64,000 bases of DNA from Sphingomonas astaxanthinifaciens DSM 22298 (GTDB taxonomy: Bacteria; Pseudomonadota; Alphaproteobacteria; Sphingomonadales; Sphingomonadaceae). Positions 26,631 to 35,933 of this stretch are shown piece after piece. The position numbers and the translations under genes were made by a program. Location: assembly GCF_000711715.1 (NCBI RefSeq), contig NZ_JONN01000002.1:186001-250000 (forward strand), given 5' to 3'. The first letter of the stretch is position 1; the number at the start of each line of letters is the position of its first letter. The notes under the pieces were generated by a model. The model did no database searches. It saw nothing but the letters and a program-made list of their open reading frames with translations, and was not told the origin of the DNA.

Positions 26631-28229
26631 CTAGCGAAGGTCGACCTGCTCGCCGCGCTGGAACAGGATGCCGACTTCCTCGAGGTCGAGGTCGCGCTCG
26701 AGGTCGTGCAGCACCTCGTCCTCGATCTTGCCCTCCCGGTGAAGCCGGATCAGCTCCTTGCGGCCCGCGGCGATGGCGATCAGCAGCACCGCGAAATGCG
26801 ACTGAATGCCGTCCATGAAGCCGTCGGGCTCGGCGGCGTAGCGATCGGTCGCCCGGGCTCGCCCGCGCAATTGCTCGAGGAGCTGGGGGTGGATCAGTTT
26901 GCCCTCGGCGTCATAGGCATGGGCCTCGGCGGCGCGGAGCTTGGCATGGGCGACCGCGGCCTCGGCCTCGGGGAGGCTGACCCGGGGCGGGGGATCGCCG
27001 TCCTCGGGCTTCACCCGGCGGATGAGCCAGCCCAATGTCCCGCCCTGGACGATCACCGTGACGAGGATCGCAGCGAAGGCGGTGACCTGCATCAGGTCGC
27101 GGCCCGGGATGGCGGCGGGGAGGGTGAGGGCGATCGCCAGCGTGACGACCCCACGCATGCCGGTCCAGGCCATGATCGTCGCCTGCCGACCGCCGAGCGG
27201 CCGCGCGCGCTTGACGCCGAGGCGTTTGAGGAGGCGGAGGAAGCCGTCGGTGCCGAACACCCAGACGAAGCGGGCGGCGACGATCGCGGCGAGGATGCAC
27301 AGGACCGGACCGGTCATGCTGCCGACGACATCCTCGAGCCCGCCCGCGCGGTCGATGATCGCCCGCAGCGAAAAGCCGATCAGGATGAACACCAGCGCTT
27401 CCAGCGCGAACACCGCGGTGCGCCACACCGCCGAGCCCTGGATCCGGACCCGCGCCGGCATCACCACATGCTGGTGCCAGCCGAAGACGAGTCCGGCGGC
27501 GACGGTGGCGATGACGCCCGAGACGTGCAGCATCTCGCCGGCGAGATAAGCGCCCCAAGAGAGGAGCAGGGTGGTGGTGACGATCAACGTCTGATCGCGC
27601 AGCAGTCGCACCGCGAGGACGCCGAGGCGCCCGACCACCCAGCCGACCGCGACCCCGCCGAAGAAGAGCATGGCGAAGCTGCCGACCGCCGCGCCGGCCG
27701 AGAAGGTCCCGCTCAGCGCCGCGGCGACGGCGAAGCGGAACAGGGTGAGGCCGGTCGCATCGTTGAGCAGGCTCTCGCCTTCGAGCAGCGCTTCGAGCCG
27801 GCGGGGGAGCTTCACCCGCTGGAGGATGGCGCGGGCCGAGACCGCGTCGGGCGGCGAGAGGATCGCGCCCATCGCGAAGCACACCGCCCACGGCAGCTCG
27901 GGCAGGAGCATCTTCGTGACCACCGCCACGACCACGGTGGTGAACAGCACCGCGCCGACTGCGAGGTTGATGATCCCGGGCAGATGGCGGCGGAAGCGCC
28001 CGAAGGCGGTATAGTAGGCGCCCTCGAACAGGAGCGGGGGCAGGAACAGGACCAGCGCCAGCTCGGGATCGAGCTCAACGGGTGGAAGCCCGGGGATGAA
28101 GGCGAGCAGGCCGCCACCGACCAGCAGGGCGGCCGAAGGCGGCAGCTTGAGCTTCAGCGCCGCGGCGTGCAGCGCGACCACCGCCGCCAGCAGCAGCAGC
28201 ACGATCTCGAAGGTCTGAACCCCATCCAT
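26631..28229 (-). CDS. CPA1-family Na+/H+ antiporter (NhaP-like)
   Basis: The protein has 532 residues: about 12 transmembrane segments followed by a cytoplasmic C-terminal region of about 130 residues. The ion-binding motifs SPPDAVSARAIL and LLNDATGLTLF (the ND motif) define the CPA1 group. It exports Na+ or K+ in exchange for protons at the inner membrane. The start at MDGVQTF (28229) is preferred because GAGGG precedes it by about five bases; earlier in-frame ATGs lack a site. Confidence 0.9.
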   Translation of the reverse strand: MDGVQTFEIVLLLLAAVVALHAAALKLKLPPSAALLVGGGLLAFIPGLPPVELDPELALVLFLPPLLFEGAYYTAFGRFRRHLPGIINLAVGAVLFTTVVVAVVTKMLLPELPWAVCFAMGAILSPPDAVSARAILQRVKLPRRLEALLEGESLLNDATGLTLFRFAVAAALSGTFSAGAAVGSFAMLFFGGVAVGWVVGRLGVLAVRLLRDQTLIVTTTLLLSWGAYLAGEMLHVSGVIATVAAGLVFGWHQHVVMPARVRIQGSAVWRTAVFALEALVFILIGFSLRAIIDRAGGLEDVVGSMTGPVLCILAAIVAARFVWVFGTDGFLRLLKRLGVKRARPLGGRQATIMAWTGMRGVVTLAIALTLPAAIPGRDLMQVTAFAAILVTVIVQGGTLGWLIRRVKPEDGDPPPRVSLPEAEAAVAHAKLRAAEAHAYDAEGKLIHPQLLEQLRGRARATDRYAAEPDGFMDGIQSHFAVLLIAIAAGRKELIRLHREGKIEDEVLHDLERDLDLEEVGILFQRGEQVDLR

Positions 28230-28269
28230 CGCCGCCCTCATGTCACCGGCGGCGAGAAAGTGCGAATCC

Positions 28270-29418
28270 TCAGCTGGGCCGGGTGTGTCCACGCTCGGCG
28301 AGGCGGATGGCGAGCCACAGGACGATCATCGCGGCGAGCGGCACCGCGGCGCTGTAGAGAAGGCGGGTCGAGAGGAAGGGCAGGAGCAGGCTGCCGAACA
28401 TCGCGCCTTTCTCGGCCAGGGCCGGACGGGCGGACAGGAGGAACAGCACCGCCGCCCCCAGCGCGACCGAATCGTAGACGAATAGATAAGGCGAGAGGAG
28501 GAGCGTGCCCGCGATCAGCGCGGCGGCCTTTGGCGCATAGGCCCCGGAACGCCGCGACCAGATCCAGCCGACCAGTCCGGCGATGAGCAGCCCGACCGCG
28601 GCATGGACGGCGGTTGCGGCGCCGGGCGAAAGGAAGAGGCGCGCAAGGGCATAGACGGACTGGAACTTGAACCGCAGCTTGTCGCTGACGAGAAGCTCGT
28701 CGCTTCGGCTCAGCGAAGCGAGTGCGGCCTTCCAGATGCCCGGCCCGAAGGCGAGCTCGGCGAGGACGGCGAGGAGGATCGTCGTGATCGCCGCCGCAGC
28801 GATCGCCTTCCACTGGCGGTCGATCAGCAGCACCAGCGGGAGCAGCAGCCCGAACTGCGGCTTGATCGTCAGCAGGCCGAAACAGAGTCCCGCCAGCACG
28901 GGCCGCCGGGGGAGGAGCGCGAGGCCTCCGACCAGCAGCGCCGCGGTCAGCAGCCCGTTCTGGCACCAGAGGAAGGTGTAGTAGGTGCCCCCTCCAGCGA
29001 GCGCCGCGAGGAGGGCCGTGCCCCAGCTTCCGGCCAGCGGGCGGAGCGCGAGGACGTAGAGCGCAAAGCTCGCGACGAGGAAGGCGACCGTCGCCGCGAC
29101 ATAGTCGAGGCCCGCGAAGGGCAGGACGAAGAACAGGAAGTGCGGCGGGTACATGAAGCGCAGTTCGACCGGCTTCGCTTCGCCCACCAGCGCGGCCTGG
29201 AAGGTCGAGTGGAGGTCCCAGTCATAGACCAGCGCAGCCTGGCCCGCCGTGGCGCGGATCCCGGCGGCCCATTGCATGAGGAAATCGTGGACGAGGAATT
29301 TGCCCTGTCCGTTCTCGAGCCAGCCGGGGCCGAGCGTCTGGACGAGGAAGGTCGCGAGGCTGACCACCGCGAGTAGGGCCCATGCCGCCAGCTCCGCGCG
29401 CTTCGCCCCCGTCCCCAT
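28270..29418 (-). CDS. GT87-type membrane glycosyltransferase
   Basis: A 382-residue polytopic protein with about ten hydrophobic segments. The first periplasmic loop contains an acidic motif (KFLVHDFLMQWAAG), where GT-C enzymes such as the mycobacterial PimE group carry their catalytic Asp, and FMYPPHFLFFVLPF follows. GT87 enzymes use polyprenyl-phosphate sugars, often mannose. The acceptor is unknown and no partner gene is adjacent. The ATG at 29418 is chosen because it directly precedes the first basic/hydrophobic stretch. Confidence 0.78.
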   Translation of the reverse strand: MGTGAKRAELAAWALLAVVSLATFLVQTLGPGWLENGQGKFLVHDFLMQWAAGIRATAGQAALVYDWDLHSTFQAALVGEAKPVELRFMYPPHFLFFVLPFAGLDYVAATVAFLVASFALYVLALRPLAGSWGTALLAALAGGGTYYTFLWCQNGLLTAALLVGGLALLPRRPVLAGLCFGLLTIKPQFGLLLPLVLLIDRQWKAIAAAAITTILLAVLAELAFGPGIWKAALASLSRSDELLVSDKLRFKFQSVYALARLFLSPGAATAVHAAVGLLIAGLVGWIWSRRSGAYAPKAAALIAGTLLLSPYLFVYDSVALGAAVLFLLSARPALAEKGAMFGSLLLPFLSTRLLYSAAVPLAAMIVLWLAIRLAERGHTRPS

Positions 29419-29449
29419 GGCCGTCACTTGCCATGGATCGCTGCCTAAG

Positions 29450-31303
29450 TCAGGCGGCTTCCTGCTGCTCCAGCTGTTCCGAGAGTTCGAGCCAGCGCGC
29501 TTCGGCGGTCTCGAGCGCGGCGGCGACCCTGGCGCGGCGCTGCGAGAGTTCGCCCATCGACAGTTTGGCAAGCGACGGATCGCCCCCCCCGGGATCGAAC
29601 ATGGCCCGGTCGAGGGCGGAGCGTTCTTCGGCGAGGCGCAGGCTCTCCTTTTCGGCCTCGGCGGCCTGCTTCTTCAGCGTCTTGGCTTCCTCGCGCGCCT
29701 TGGCGCTGGGCTTGGCCTTCGCCTTGGCCTCGGCCTTGGGCTGGTTCCGGCCGAGCACGAAGTCGATGTAATCCTCGATGCTCCCGGCAAAGTCGGTCGC
29801 GCGGCCGTCGTCGACCAGCACCAGCCGGTCGGCGGTCAGCTCGACCATGTGGCGGTCGTGGCTGATCAGGATGACCGCACCCTCGTAGTCGTTCAGCGCC
29901 TGGACCAAAGCCTCGCGCGCGTCGACGTCGAGGTGGTTGGTCGGCTCGTCGAGGATGAGGAGGTGCGGCGCCTCGCGGGTGATCAGCGCCAGCGCCAGCC
30001 GCGCGCGCTCGCCGCCCGACAGCTTGGCGCAGAGCGTGGTCGCCTTGTCGCCCGAGAAGCCGAACCGGCCGAGCTGGGCCCGGACGGCGGCGGGAGAGCT
30101 CCCTTCCATCGCCCGGCTCATGTGCTGGAGCGGGGTCTCGTCGCCATGCAGTTCCTCGACCTGATACTGGGTGAAATAGCCGACCCGCATCTTGCCCGTC
30201 GCGACCATCTCGCCCTCCATCGGGGCCAGCTGCGCGGCGAGCAGACGGGCGAGCGTGGTCTTGCCGTTGCCGTTGCGACCGAGCAGCGCGATCCGGTCGT
30301 CGGGATCGATCCGCAGGTTGAGCTTCCGCAGGATCGGCGTTTCGCTGTAGCCGACCGCCGCCATCTCGAGCGTGATCAGCGGGGGCTTGAGTTCGGTCGG
30401 GGAAGGGAAGGCGAAGCTCAGCGAGGGATCGTCGGCCATCGCCGCGATCGGCTGCATCTTGGCCAGCATCTTGGCCCGGCTCTGCGCCTGCTTGGCGGTC
30501 GAGGCGCGGGCCGAGTTGCGGGCGATATAGTCCTGCAGCCGCGCGCGCTGGGCTTCCTGGCTGGCACGGGCGGCGGCGATCTGCGCGGCGCGCTCGGCCC
30601 GCTGGCGCTCGAAATCGTCATAGCCGCCGGCATATTGCGCGAGCTTCCCGCGCTCGACGTGGAGGATGGTGTCGACCACGTTGTTGAGCAGGTCGCGCTC
30701 GTGGCTGATGACGACGAGCGTGCCGGGATAATCCTTGAGGAAATTCTCGAGCCACAGGGTCGCCTCGAGGTCGAGGTGGTTCGACGGCTCGTCGAGCAGC
30801 AGGATGTCGGGCTCGGAGAAGAGCAGGGCGGCGAGCGCGACCCGCATCTTCCAGCCGCCCGAATAGCTGTCGAGCGGACGGCCCTGCATCTCCTCGTCGA
30901 AGCCGAGGCCGAGGAGGATCCGCGAGGCCCGCGACGGCGCGCCATAAGCGTCGATCGCAAGCAGTCGCTCGTGGACCTCGCCGAGGCGGTCCATGTCGCT
31001 GTAATCCTCGGCGGCGAGCATCAGCTCGGCGCGCTCGGTATCGGCGGCGAGCACGGTCTCGAACGGGGTCGCGGTGCCGCTCGGGGCCTCCTGCGCGATA
31101 TAGCCGAGGCGCGTGCGCTTGGGCATTTCGATCTCGCCCTCGTCGGCCTCGAGCTGGCCGATCATCACCTTCATCAGGGTCGACTTGCCCGCGCCGTTGC
31201 GGCCGATGAGGCCCACCCGGCTCTTGGGCCGGATGGTCGCGGTGGCGCGGTCGAGGATCGTGCGCCCGCCGAGGCGCACCGTGATTCCGTTGATGGTCAG
31301 CAT
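29450..31303 (-). CDS. ABC-F family ATPase, Uup/YheS-like
   Basis: A 617-residue soluble protein with two ATP-binding cassettes. Walker A sites are GRNGAGKSTL and GRNGNGKTTL; signature motifs are YSGGWKMRV and LSGGERARL; LLLDEPSNHLDLEA and LILDEPTNHLDVDA complete the pairs. The interdomain linker is Arg/Ala-rich. A Lys/Glu-rich coiled-coil C-terminus is typical of this branch. There are no membrane segments. ABC-F proteins act on the ribosome or in DNA maintenance. The start at MLTINGITVRLGG is the natural family N-terminus. Confidence 0.93.
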   Translation of the reverse strand: MLTINGITVRLGGRTILDRATATIRPKSRVGLIGRNGAGKSTLMKVMIGQLEADEGEIEMPKRTRLGYIAQEAPSGTATPFETVLAADTERAELMLAAEDYSDMDRLGEVHERLLAIDAYGAPSRASRILLGLGFDEEMQGRPLDSYSGGWKMRVALAALLFSEPDILLLDEPSNHLDLEATLWLENFLKDYPGTLVVISHERDLLNNVVDTILHVERGKLAQYAGGYDDFERQRAERAAQIAAARASQEAQRARLQDYIARNSARASTAKQAQSRAKMLAKMQPIAAMADDPSLSFAFPSPTELKPPLITLEMAAVGYSETPILRKLNLRIDPDDRIALLGRNGNGKTTLARLLAAQLAPMEGEMVATGKMRVGYFTQYQVEELHGDETPLQHMSRAMEGSSPAAVRAQLGRFGFSGDKATTLCAKLSGGERARLALALITREAPHLLILDEPTNHLDVDAREALVQALNDYEGAVILISHDRHMVELTADRLVLVDDGRATDFAGSIEDYIDFVLGRNQPKAEAKAKAKPSAKAREEAKTLKKQAAEAEKESLRLAEERSALDRAMFDPGGGDPSLAKLSMGELSQRRARVAAALETAEARWLELSEQLEQQEAA

Positions 31304-31345
31304 GAGCGGGCGCTTACACGCCAATCGTGACGAAGGCGAGGCGGG

Positions 31346-32026
31346 CTACATCAGCCCCATCGCGCGCAGGCTCGAGCGCCCCTGCGCGCCGACGATGACA
31401 TGGTCGTGGACGGTGATCTTCATGTGGCGCCCGGCCTCGACGATGTCGCGGGTCAGGCGGATGTCCTGCTTGGAGGGGGTGGGGTCGCCGCTCGGGTGGT
31501 TGTGGACCAGGATGATCGCGGTGGCGCCGAGCGCGATGGCGCGGGCGATCACCTCGCGGACATGGACCGCCGCCTCGTCGACCGAGCCGCGCCACATGGC
31601 CTCGTTGGCGATGAGCACATTCTTCGCGTTGAGGAACAGGATCCGGACTTCCTCGACCGAGGCATGACCCATCGCGGCCTGGAGATAATCGCCGAGCGCC
31701 TCCCAGCTCGACAGGATCGGGCGGCCCTCGGTGCGGGTCTCGAGCAGCCGGAGCGCGGTCGCGCGGGCGATGGCGAGGGCGCCGATCACCCCTTCGCTGA
31801 GGCCCTCGCGGCGAAGAACCTCGGCCGGCGCCTCGAGCAGTGGTCCAAGCCCGCCGAAATGGGAAATCAGCTGCTTTGCCAAGGGTTTGGTGTCGCGTCG
31901 GGGGATGGCGAGAGTCAGCAGATATTCAACCAGCTCATGGTCGAGCAATGCGTCGCCGCCGCCGTCCAGCAGTCGATGCCGAAGGCGCGCGCGATGCCCG
32001 TCGGCGCCATTCGGCTTGTCGCCCAT
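31346..32026 (-). CDS. radC: RadC-family JAB-domain protein
   Basis: A protein of about 226 residues: an N-terminal helix-hairpin-helix-like region (GHRARLRHRLL) and a C-terminal JAB/MPN metalloprotease-like domain with HNHPSGDPTPSKQD. The name derives from an old DNA-repair mapping now considered doubtful; the biochemical function is not established. The start is ambiguous between ATG at 32026 and ATG at 32065; neither has a clear ribosome-binding site. It is divergent from ydbH. Confidence 0.92.
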   Translation of the reverse strand: MGDKPNGADGHRARLRHRLLDGGGDALLDHELVEYLLTLAIPRRDTKPLAKQLISHFGGLGPLLEAPAEVLRREGLSEGVIGALAIARATALRLLETRTEGRPILSSWEALGDYLQAAMGHASVEEVRILFLNAKNVLIANEAMWRGSVDEAAVHVREVIARAIALGATAIILVHNHPSGDPTPSKQDIRLTRDIVEAGRHMKITVHDHVIVGAQGRSSLRAMGLM

Positions 32027-32110
32027 GACAAGCAGGCTATGCGGTGTCGGGGACAAGCGCAACATGTCGGTCGCGGAACGGTCGCGGGCACCGGAGGTTA
32101 AAACAGGTTA

Positions 32111-35100
32111 GTGGCGGAATTCACGACGACGGACACCGACGACGGAAATGAAACGGCGACCGTCGTGGTGCGCCGTCGCCGTCGCGTGCCCCGCCTGATC
32201 GGGCTCGTCCTCGTCGGACTACTCATCTTCCTGGTGGCGGTCGCGGTGGTGCTGTGGACCCAGCGCCGGCCGATCGCGTCCAACATCCTCGAGCGCGAGC
32301 TCAGCCGCCGCGGGGTCAAGGCGACCTTCACGCTCGACCGGATCGGGCTGAGGACCCAGCAGGTCTCGAACCTGGTCATCGGCGATCCCAAGAAGCCCGA
32401 CCTCACCGCCAAGCTCGCCCAGATCCAGATGCGGATCAAATGGAACGGGCAGGTCGAATTCTACCGCGTGGTGGCGCGCGGGGTCCGGCTCAACGGCCGG
32501 GTCGTCGGCAACAAGGTGAGCTGGGGCGAGGTCGACAAGCTGCTCCCGCCGCCCTCGGGCAAGCCCTTTTCGCTCCCCGACATCAGCGTCGATCTTGCCG
32601 ACACCTCGATCGCGCTGGCGACCCCGTTCGGGGCCATCGGGGTGGCGGTCGAAGGCGCGGGCAACCTGACCGGCGGGTTCAAGGGCCGGCTGGCGGCGGC
32701 CTCGCCCACGCTCGACGCCGGGCGCTGCACCCTCTCGGGCATGCGCGCCGCGCTGGCGGTCTCGGTCACCGCGCGCCGTCCGCTGGTCGACGGACCGCTC
32801 AGCGCCGCCAATTTCGCCTGCCCGGCGAGCAACATCGCCATCGCCAGCCCGCGCCTCGACATCACCAGCGAATTCACCGAGGGCTTCGACCGCTTCACCG
32901 GCAAGGGCCGGATGAGCGCCATGGCGCTGGCGGCGGGGGTCAACCGGCTCGACCGCTTCAACGCCGACGTCAGCTTCGGCGGCAAGCCGACTCGGTTGCT
33001 CGGTACCGTCCGGCTGTCGGCGGCGGGCGCGCGCCTCGCCCAGCTCACCGCCGCCCGGACCCGGCTCGACGGCAGCTACCTCCTCAACGCCGCCAAGGGG
33101 CATCTGACGCTGGTCGCCGATTATGCGGCGGACGGGGTCGACCTCGATCCGCGGCTGGCGCGCGGGCTAACGAGCAGTCTCGGAGGCGCCGGTGGTACCC
33201 CGCTCGAGCCGATCGCCAATGCGCTTCGCGCCAGCATCGAGCGGGCGACCCGGGCGATGCAGGCCGAGGGTTCGCTGCGGCTGGTCAATGTCGCGGGCGG
33301 CGGCGCGGTCCGGGTCGAGCGCGCCAATGTCCGCACCGCCTCGGGCGCCCGGGTCCTCGTCGATGGCGGCGACGGCATCACTTACTACTGGCCGACCAAC
33401 AAGCTTCGGATCGACGGCCGGGTCCGGACCGCGGGCGGGGGACTGCCGACCGCCGACCTCGCGCTGCGCATGCCGCGCGGCGGCGGGCCGATGAGCGGCC
33501 GGCTGGTCATGCAGCCTTATTCGGCCGCCGGTTCCCGCGTCGCGCTCGCCCCCGTCCGCTTTGCCGCGACCGCCGGCGGCGCGACCCGGATCGACACGGT
33601 GGCGACGCTCGACGGGCCCCTGTCGGGCGGCAACATCCGCGGGCTGCAGGTCCCGGTCAGCGGCACGATCGGGCCGGGCGGGGCGCTCGCCTTCGGGCGC
33701 GGCTGCGTGCCCCTGTCCTTTGCCTCGCTGCGCCTCGGCGCGCTCCAGCTCGGCAACACCCGCTTCCCGGTCTGCGCGGGCGGGCCGGCGATCGTCTTCC
33801 GCCAGCCCGATGGCGATGTCGCGGTGCGCGCCTTCACCCGCAACCTCGCGCTCGCCGGCCGGCTCGGCTCGTCACCGTTCGGGCTGCGCGCCGGCCGCGT
33901 CGCACTGGTCGGCTCGCGCGGCTTCGACGTCACCGGCGTTTCCGCGCGCATGGGCAATCCCGAGGCGCCGATCCTGCTCAATGCCAAGGCGCTCGAGGGG
34001 ACCTTCCAGGGCAGCGGCATCCGCGGCAATTTCCGCGGTGCCGACGCGGTCATCGGCAAGGTCCCGGTCAAGCTGTCCGAGCTCGACGGCCGCTGGCTGT
34101 TCTATCGGAACCGGCTGACCGTGAACGGCGCGGCGACCGCCACCGACATCGGGGCCGAGCAGCCGCGCTTCTATCCTTTGCGCTCGACCGACCTCAGCTT
34201 CAGCCTCGCCGGGGACCAGATCCGCGCCGGCGGCTCGCTGCGCCACCCCGGAACGGGGGCGCTCGTTACCAATGTCGCGATCCGCCACGACCTCGCCAGC
34301 GGGGTGGGCAGCGCCGACCTCGACGTGCCGGGGCTGACCTTCGCCCAGAACGGCCTCCAGCCCGAGATGATCACCCGCCTGACCGAGGGGGTCATCGCGC
34401 TGGTCAACGGGACCATCACCGGCAATGGCCGGATCGCGTGGAACGGCTCGGGCGAGGTGACCTCGACCGGTGCCTTCTCGACCGGGGGCATGGACCTCGC
34501 CGCCGCCTTCGGTCCGGTGACCGGCCTCAGGGGCTCGATCAACTTCACCGACCTCCTCGGCCTCACCACCGCGCCGAACCAGACGCTGCAGGTGGCGACG
34601 GTCAATCCCGGCATCCTGGTCGAGAACGGGGTCATCACCTACCAGCTGCTCCCCGACCAGCTGGTCCGCATCCAGGCCGGGCGCTGGCCGTTCATGGGCG
34701 GCGAGCTGATCCTGCGCGAGACCGTGCTCAACCTCGGCCGCCCGAGCCCCAAGCGCCTGACCTTCGAGGTTCGCGGGCTCGACGCCAACATGTTCGTCTC
34801 GAGCTTCGGCTTCGCCGACATCACCGCCGAGGGGACCTTCGACGGCGTGTTGCCGATGATCTTCGACGATGCCGGCGGGCGGATCGTCGGGGGCCGGCTC
34901 GACAGCCGCGCGCCGGGCGGACGGCTGAGCTACAAGGGCGCGCTCAACAAGTCGGACCTCGGCACCGCCGGAAACCTCGCCTTCAATGCGCTGCGCGACC
35001 TCCGCTTCCAGTCGATGATCATCCGTCTAGACGGCGACCTTGCGGGCGAATTCGGCACCACGCTGGCGATCGACGGGGTCGGCCTTGCCGGCACCAACGG

Positions 35101-35347
35101 AACCCAGCGGCTGATCAGCCGCGTGGTCGGCAAGATTCCGCTCAAGTTCAACGTCTCGATCCGCGGGCCTTTCCGCGCGCTGATCGCGACCGCCAAATCC
35201 TTGCGCGATCCGCGGACATTGCTCGACACCACGCTCGACAAGCCGCTCGGCAACGTCCCCGGGATCGTCACCGAGGTCCGCCGCCGCGAGGAAGACACGA
35301 CGCAAACCCAGACGCCCGTCGAACAGACGATCACCCCAGCGAGGTAG
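32111..35347 (+). CDS. ydbH: YdbH-like intermembrane lipid-transport protein (AsmA/TamB-type bridge)
   Basis: The protein has 1078 residues. An Arg-rich cytoplasmic tail leads into one transmembrane helix (residues about 28-50), followed by a very long periplasmic part of repeated beta-strands, as in bridge-like lipid carriers. In E. coli YdbH joins the outer-membrane lipoprotein YnbE to span the periplasm and move phospholipids. The following two genes match YnbE and YdbL, which fixes the identity. The GTG start at 32111 follows the divergent radC gene closely. The protein is larger than E. coli YdbH (about 880 residues). Confidence 0.9.
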   Translation: MAEFTTTDTDDGNETATVVVRRRRRVPRLIGLVLVGLLIFLVAVAVVLWTQRRPIASNILERELSRRGVKATFTLDRIGLRTQQVSNLVIGDPKKPDLTAKLAQIQMRIKWNGQVEFYRVVARGVRLNGRVVGNKVSWGEVDKLLPPPSGKPFSLPDISVDLADTSIALATPFGAIGVAVEGAGNLTGGFKGRLAAASPTLDAGRCTLSGMRAALAVSVTARRPLVDGPLSAANFACPASNIAIASPRLDITSEFTEGFDRFTGKGRMSAMALAAGVNRLDRFNADVSFGGKPTRLLGTVRLSAAGARLAQLTAARTRLDGSYLLNAAKGHLTLVADYAADGVDLDPRLARGLTSSLGGAGGTPLEPIANALRASIERATRAMQAEGSLRLVNVAGGGAVRVERANVRTASGARVLVDGGDGITYYWPTNKLRIDGRVRTAGGGLPTADLALRMPRGGGPMSGRLVMQPYSAAGSRVALAPVRFAATAGGATRIDTVATLDGPLSGGNIRGLQVPVSGTIGPGGALAFGRGCVPLSFASLRLGALQLGNTRFPVCAGGPAIVFRQPDGDVAVRAFTRNLALAGRLGSSPFGLRAGRVALVGSRGFDVTGVSARMGNPEAPILLNAKALEGTFQGSGIRGNFRGADAVIGKVPVKLSELDGRWLFYRNRLTVNGAATATDIGAEQPRFYPLRSTDLSFSLAGDQIRAGGSLRHPGTGALVTNVAIRHDLASGVGSADLDVPGLTFAQNGLQPEMITRLTEGVIALVNGTITGNGRIAWNGSGEVTSTGAFSTGGMDLAAAFGPVTGLRGSINFTDLLGLTTAPNQTLQVATVNPGILVENGVITYQLLPDQLVRIQAGRWPFMGGELILRETVLNLGRPSPKRLTFEVRGLDANMFVSSFGFADITAEGTFDGVLPMIFDDAGGRIVGGRLDSRAPGGRLSYKGALNKSDLGTAGNLAFNALRDLRFQSMIIRLDGDLAGEFGTTLAIDGVGLAGTNGTQRLISRVVGKIPLKFNVSIRGPFRALIATAKSLRDPRTLLDTTLDKPLGNVPGIVTEVRRREEDTTQTQTPVEQTITPAR

Positions 35348-35349
35348 TT

Positions 35350-35565
35350 ATGTTGAAGAGGCCCCGACTGATCGCCGTGCCGCTGGCCGCCGCCGCGCTG
35401 ACCGGCTGCGTCAGCCTGAAGACCCCGGAAAAGCCGATCGAGATCAACCTCAACGTGGTGATCCGGCAGGAAGTCCTGGTGCGGATGCAGAAGGACGTCG
35501 ACACGCTGATCAACAGCAATCCGCAGGCCTTCCCGCAGGCGCCGGCCAAGCCGGCGGGCCAGTGA
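35350..35565 (+). CDS. ynbE: YnbE-like outer-membrane lipoprotein
   Basis: A 71-residue lipoprotein with lipobox LTGC (Cys20) and the conserved middle KTPEKPIEINLNVVIRQEVLVRM of the YnbE family. In E. coli YnbE multimers extend the beta-bridge of YdbH at the outer membrane. The ATG follows the ydbH stop by two bases, and the stop overlaps the ydbL start (TGATG), so all three are translationally coupled. Confidence 0.93.
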   Translation: MLKRPRLIAVPLAAAALTGCVSLKTPEKPIEINLNVVIRQEVLVRMQKDVDTLINSNPQAFPQAPAKPAGQ

Positions 35566-35933
35566 TGCTTCGCCTCGCGGGGCTGGCCGCGCTCGCGCTC
35601 GCGACCGCCGCGTCGGCCCAGACCGCCTATTTCGATGCGCGCGCGGCGGGGCAGGTAGGCGAGCGCTACGACGGCTATCTCGGCTATTCGACCGCCGCGC
35701 CGGGCCCCCAGGCCCGTGCCCAGACCGAAAGCATCAACATTCGCCGCCGGGCGCTCTATTCGGACCTTGCCCAGCGCCGCGGGGTCAGTCCGCAGGAAGT
35801 CGGGGTCACCGCCGGCTGCACCCTGCTCGGGCGGGTCCAGGTCGGCGAGAGCTACATGCTGAGCGACGGCCAGTGGCGGCGGCGGACGGCGGGGCAGGCG
35901 GCCCCGGTCCCCGCTTACTGCACCGGCGGCTGA
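35565..35933 (+). CDS. ydbL: YdbL-like periplasmic protein (DUF1318)
   Basis: The protein has about 122 residues, a signal peptide (LAGLAALALATAASA) and the DUF1318 core: VGERYDGYLGY, NIRRRALYSDLAQRRGVSPQEVGVTAG and GESYMLSDGQW. In E. coli YdbL modulates the YdbH-YnbE interaction. It is the third gene of the coupled operon. The start is ATG at 35565, overlapping the ynbE stop; a GTG one codon earlier is also in frame. The 3' end overlaps the convergent gene by 19 nt. Confidence 0.9.
   Translation: MLRLAGLAALALATAASAQTAYFDARAAGQVGERYDGYLGYSTAAPGPQARAQTESINIRRRALYSDLAQRRGVSPQEVGVTAGCTLLGRVQVGESYMLSDGQWRRRTAGQAAPVPAYCTGG

Noticed and set aside
29249..31330. Plus-strand frame of 693 codons
   Set aside because: Antisense to the ABC-F gene, whose Walker and signature motifs are intact on the other strand.
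32254..35565. Plus-strand frame of 1103 codons overlapping ydbH
   Set aside because: Only its last 71 codons (ynbE, from 35350) are real. The rest is the +2 frame of ydbH and is Arg/Pro/Ala-rich with no motif.
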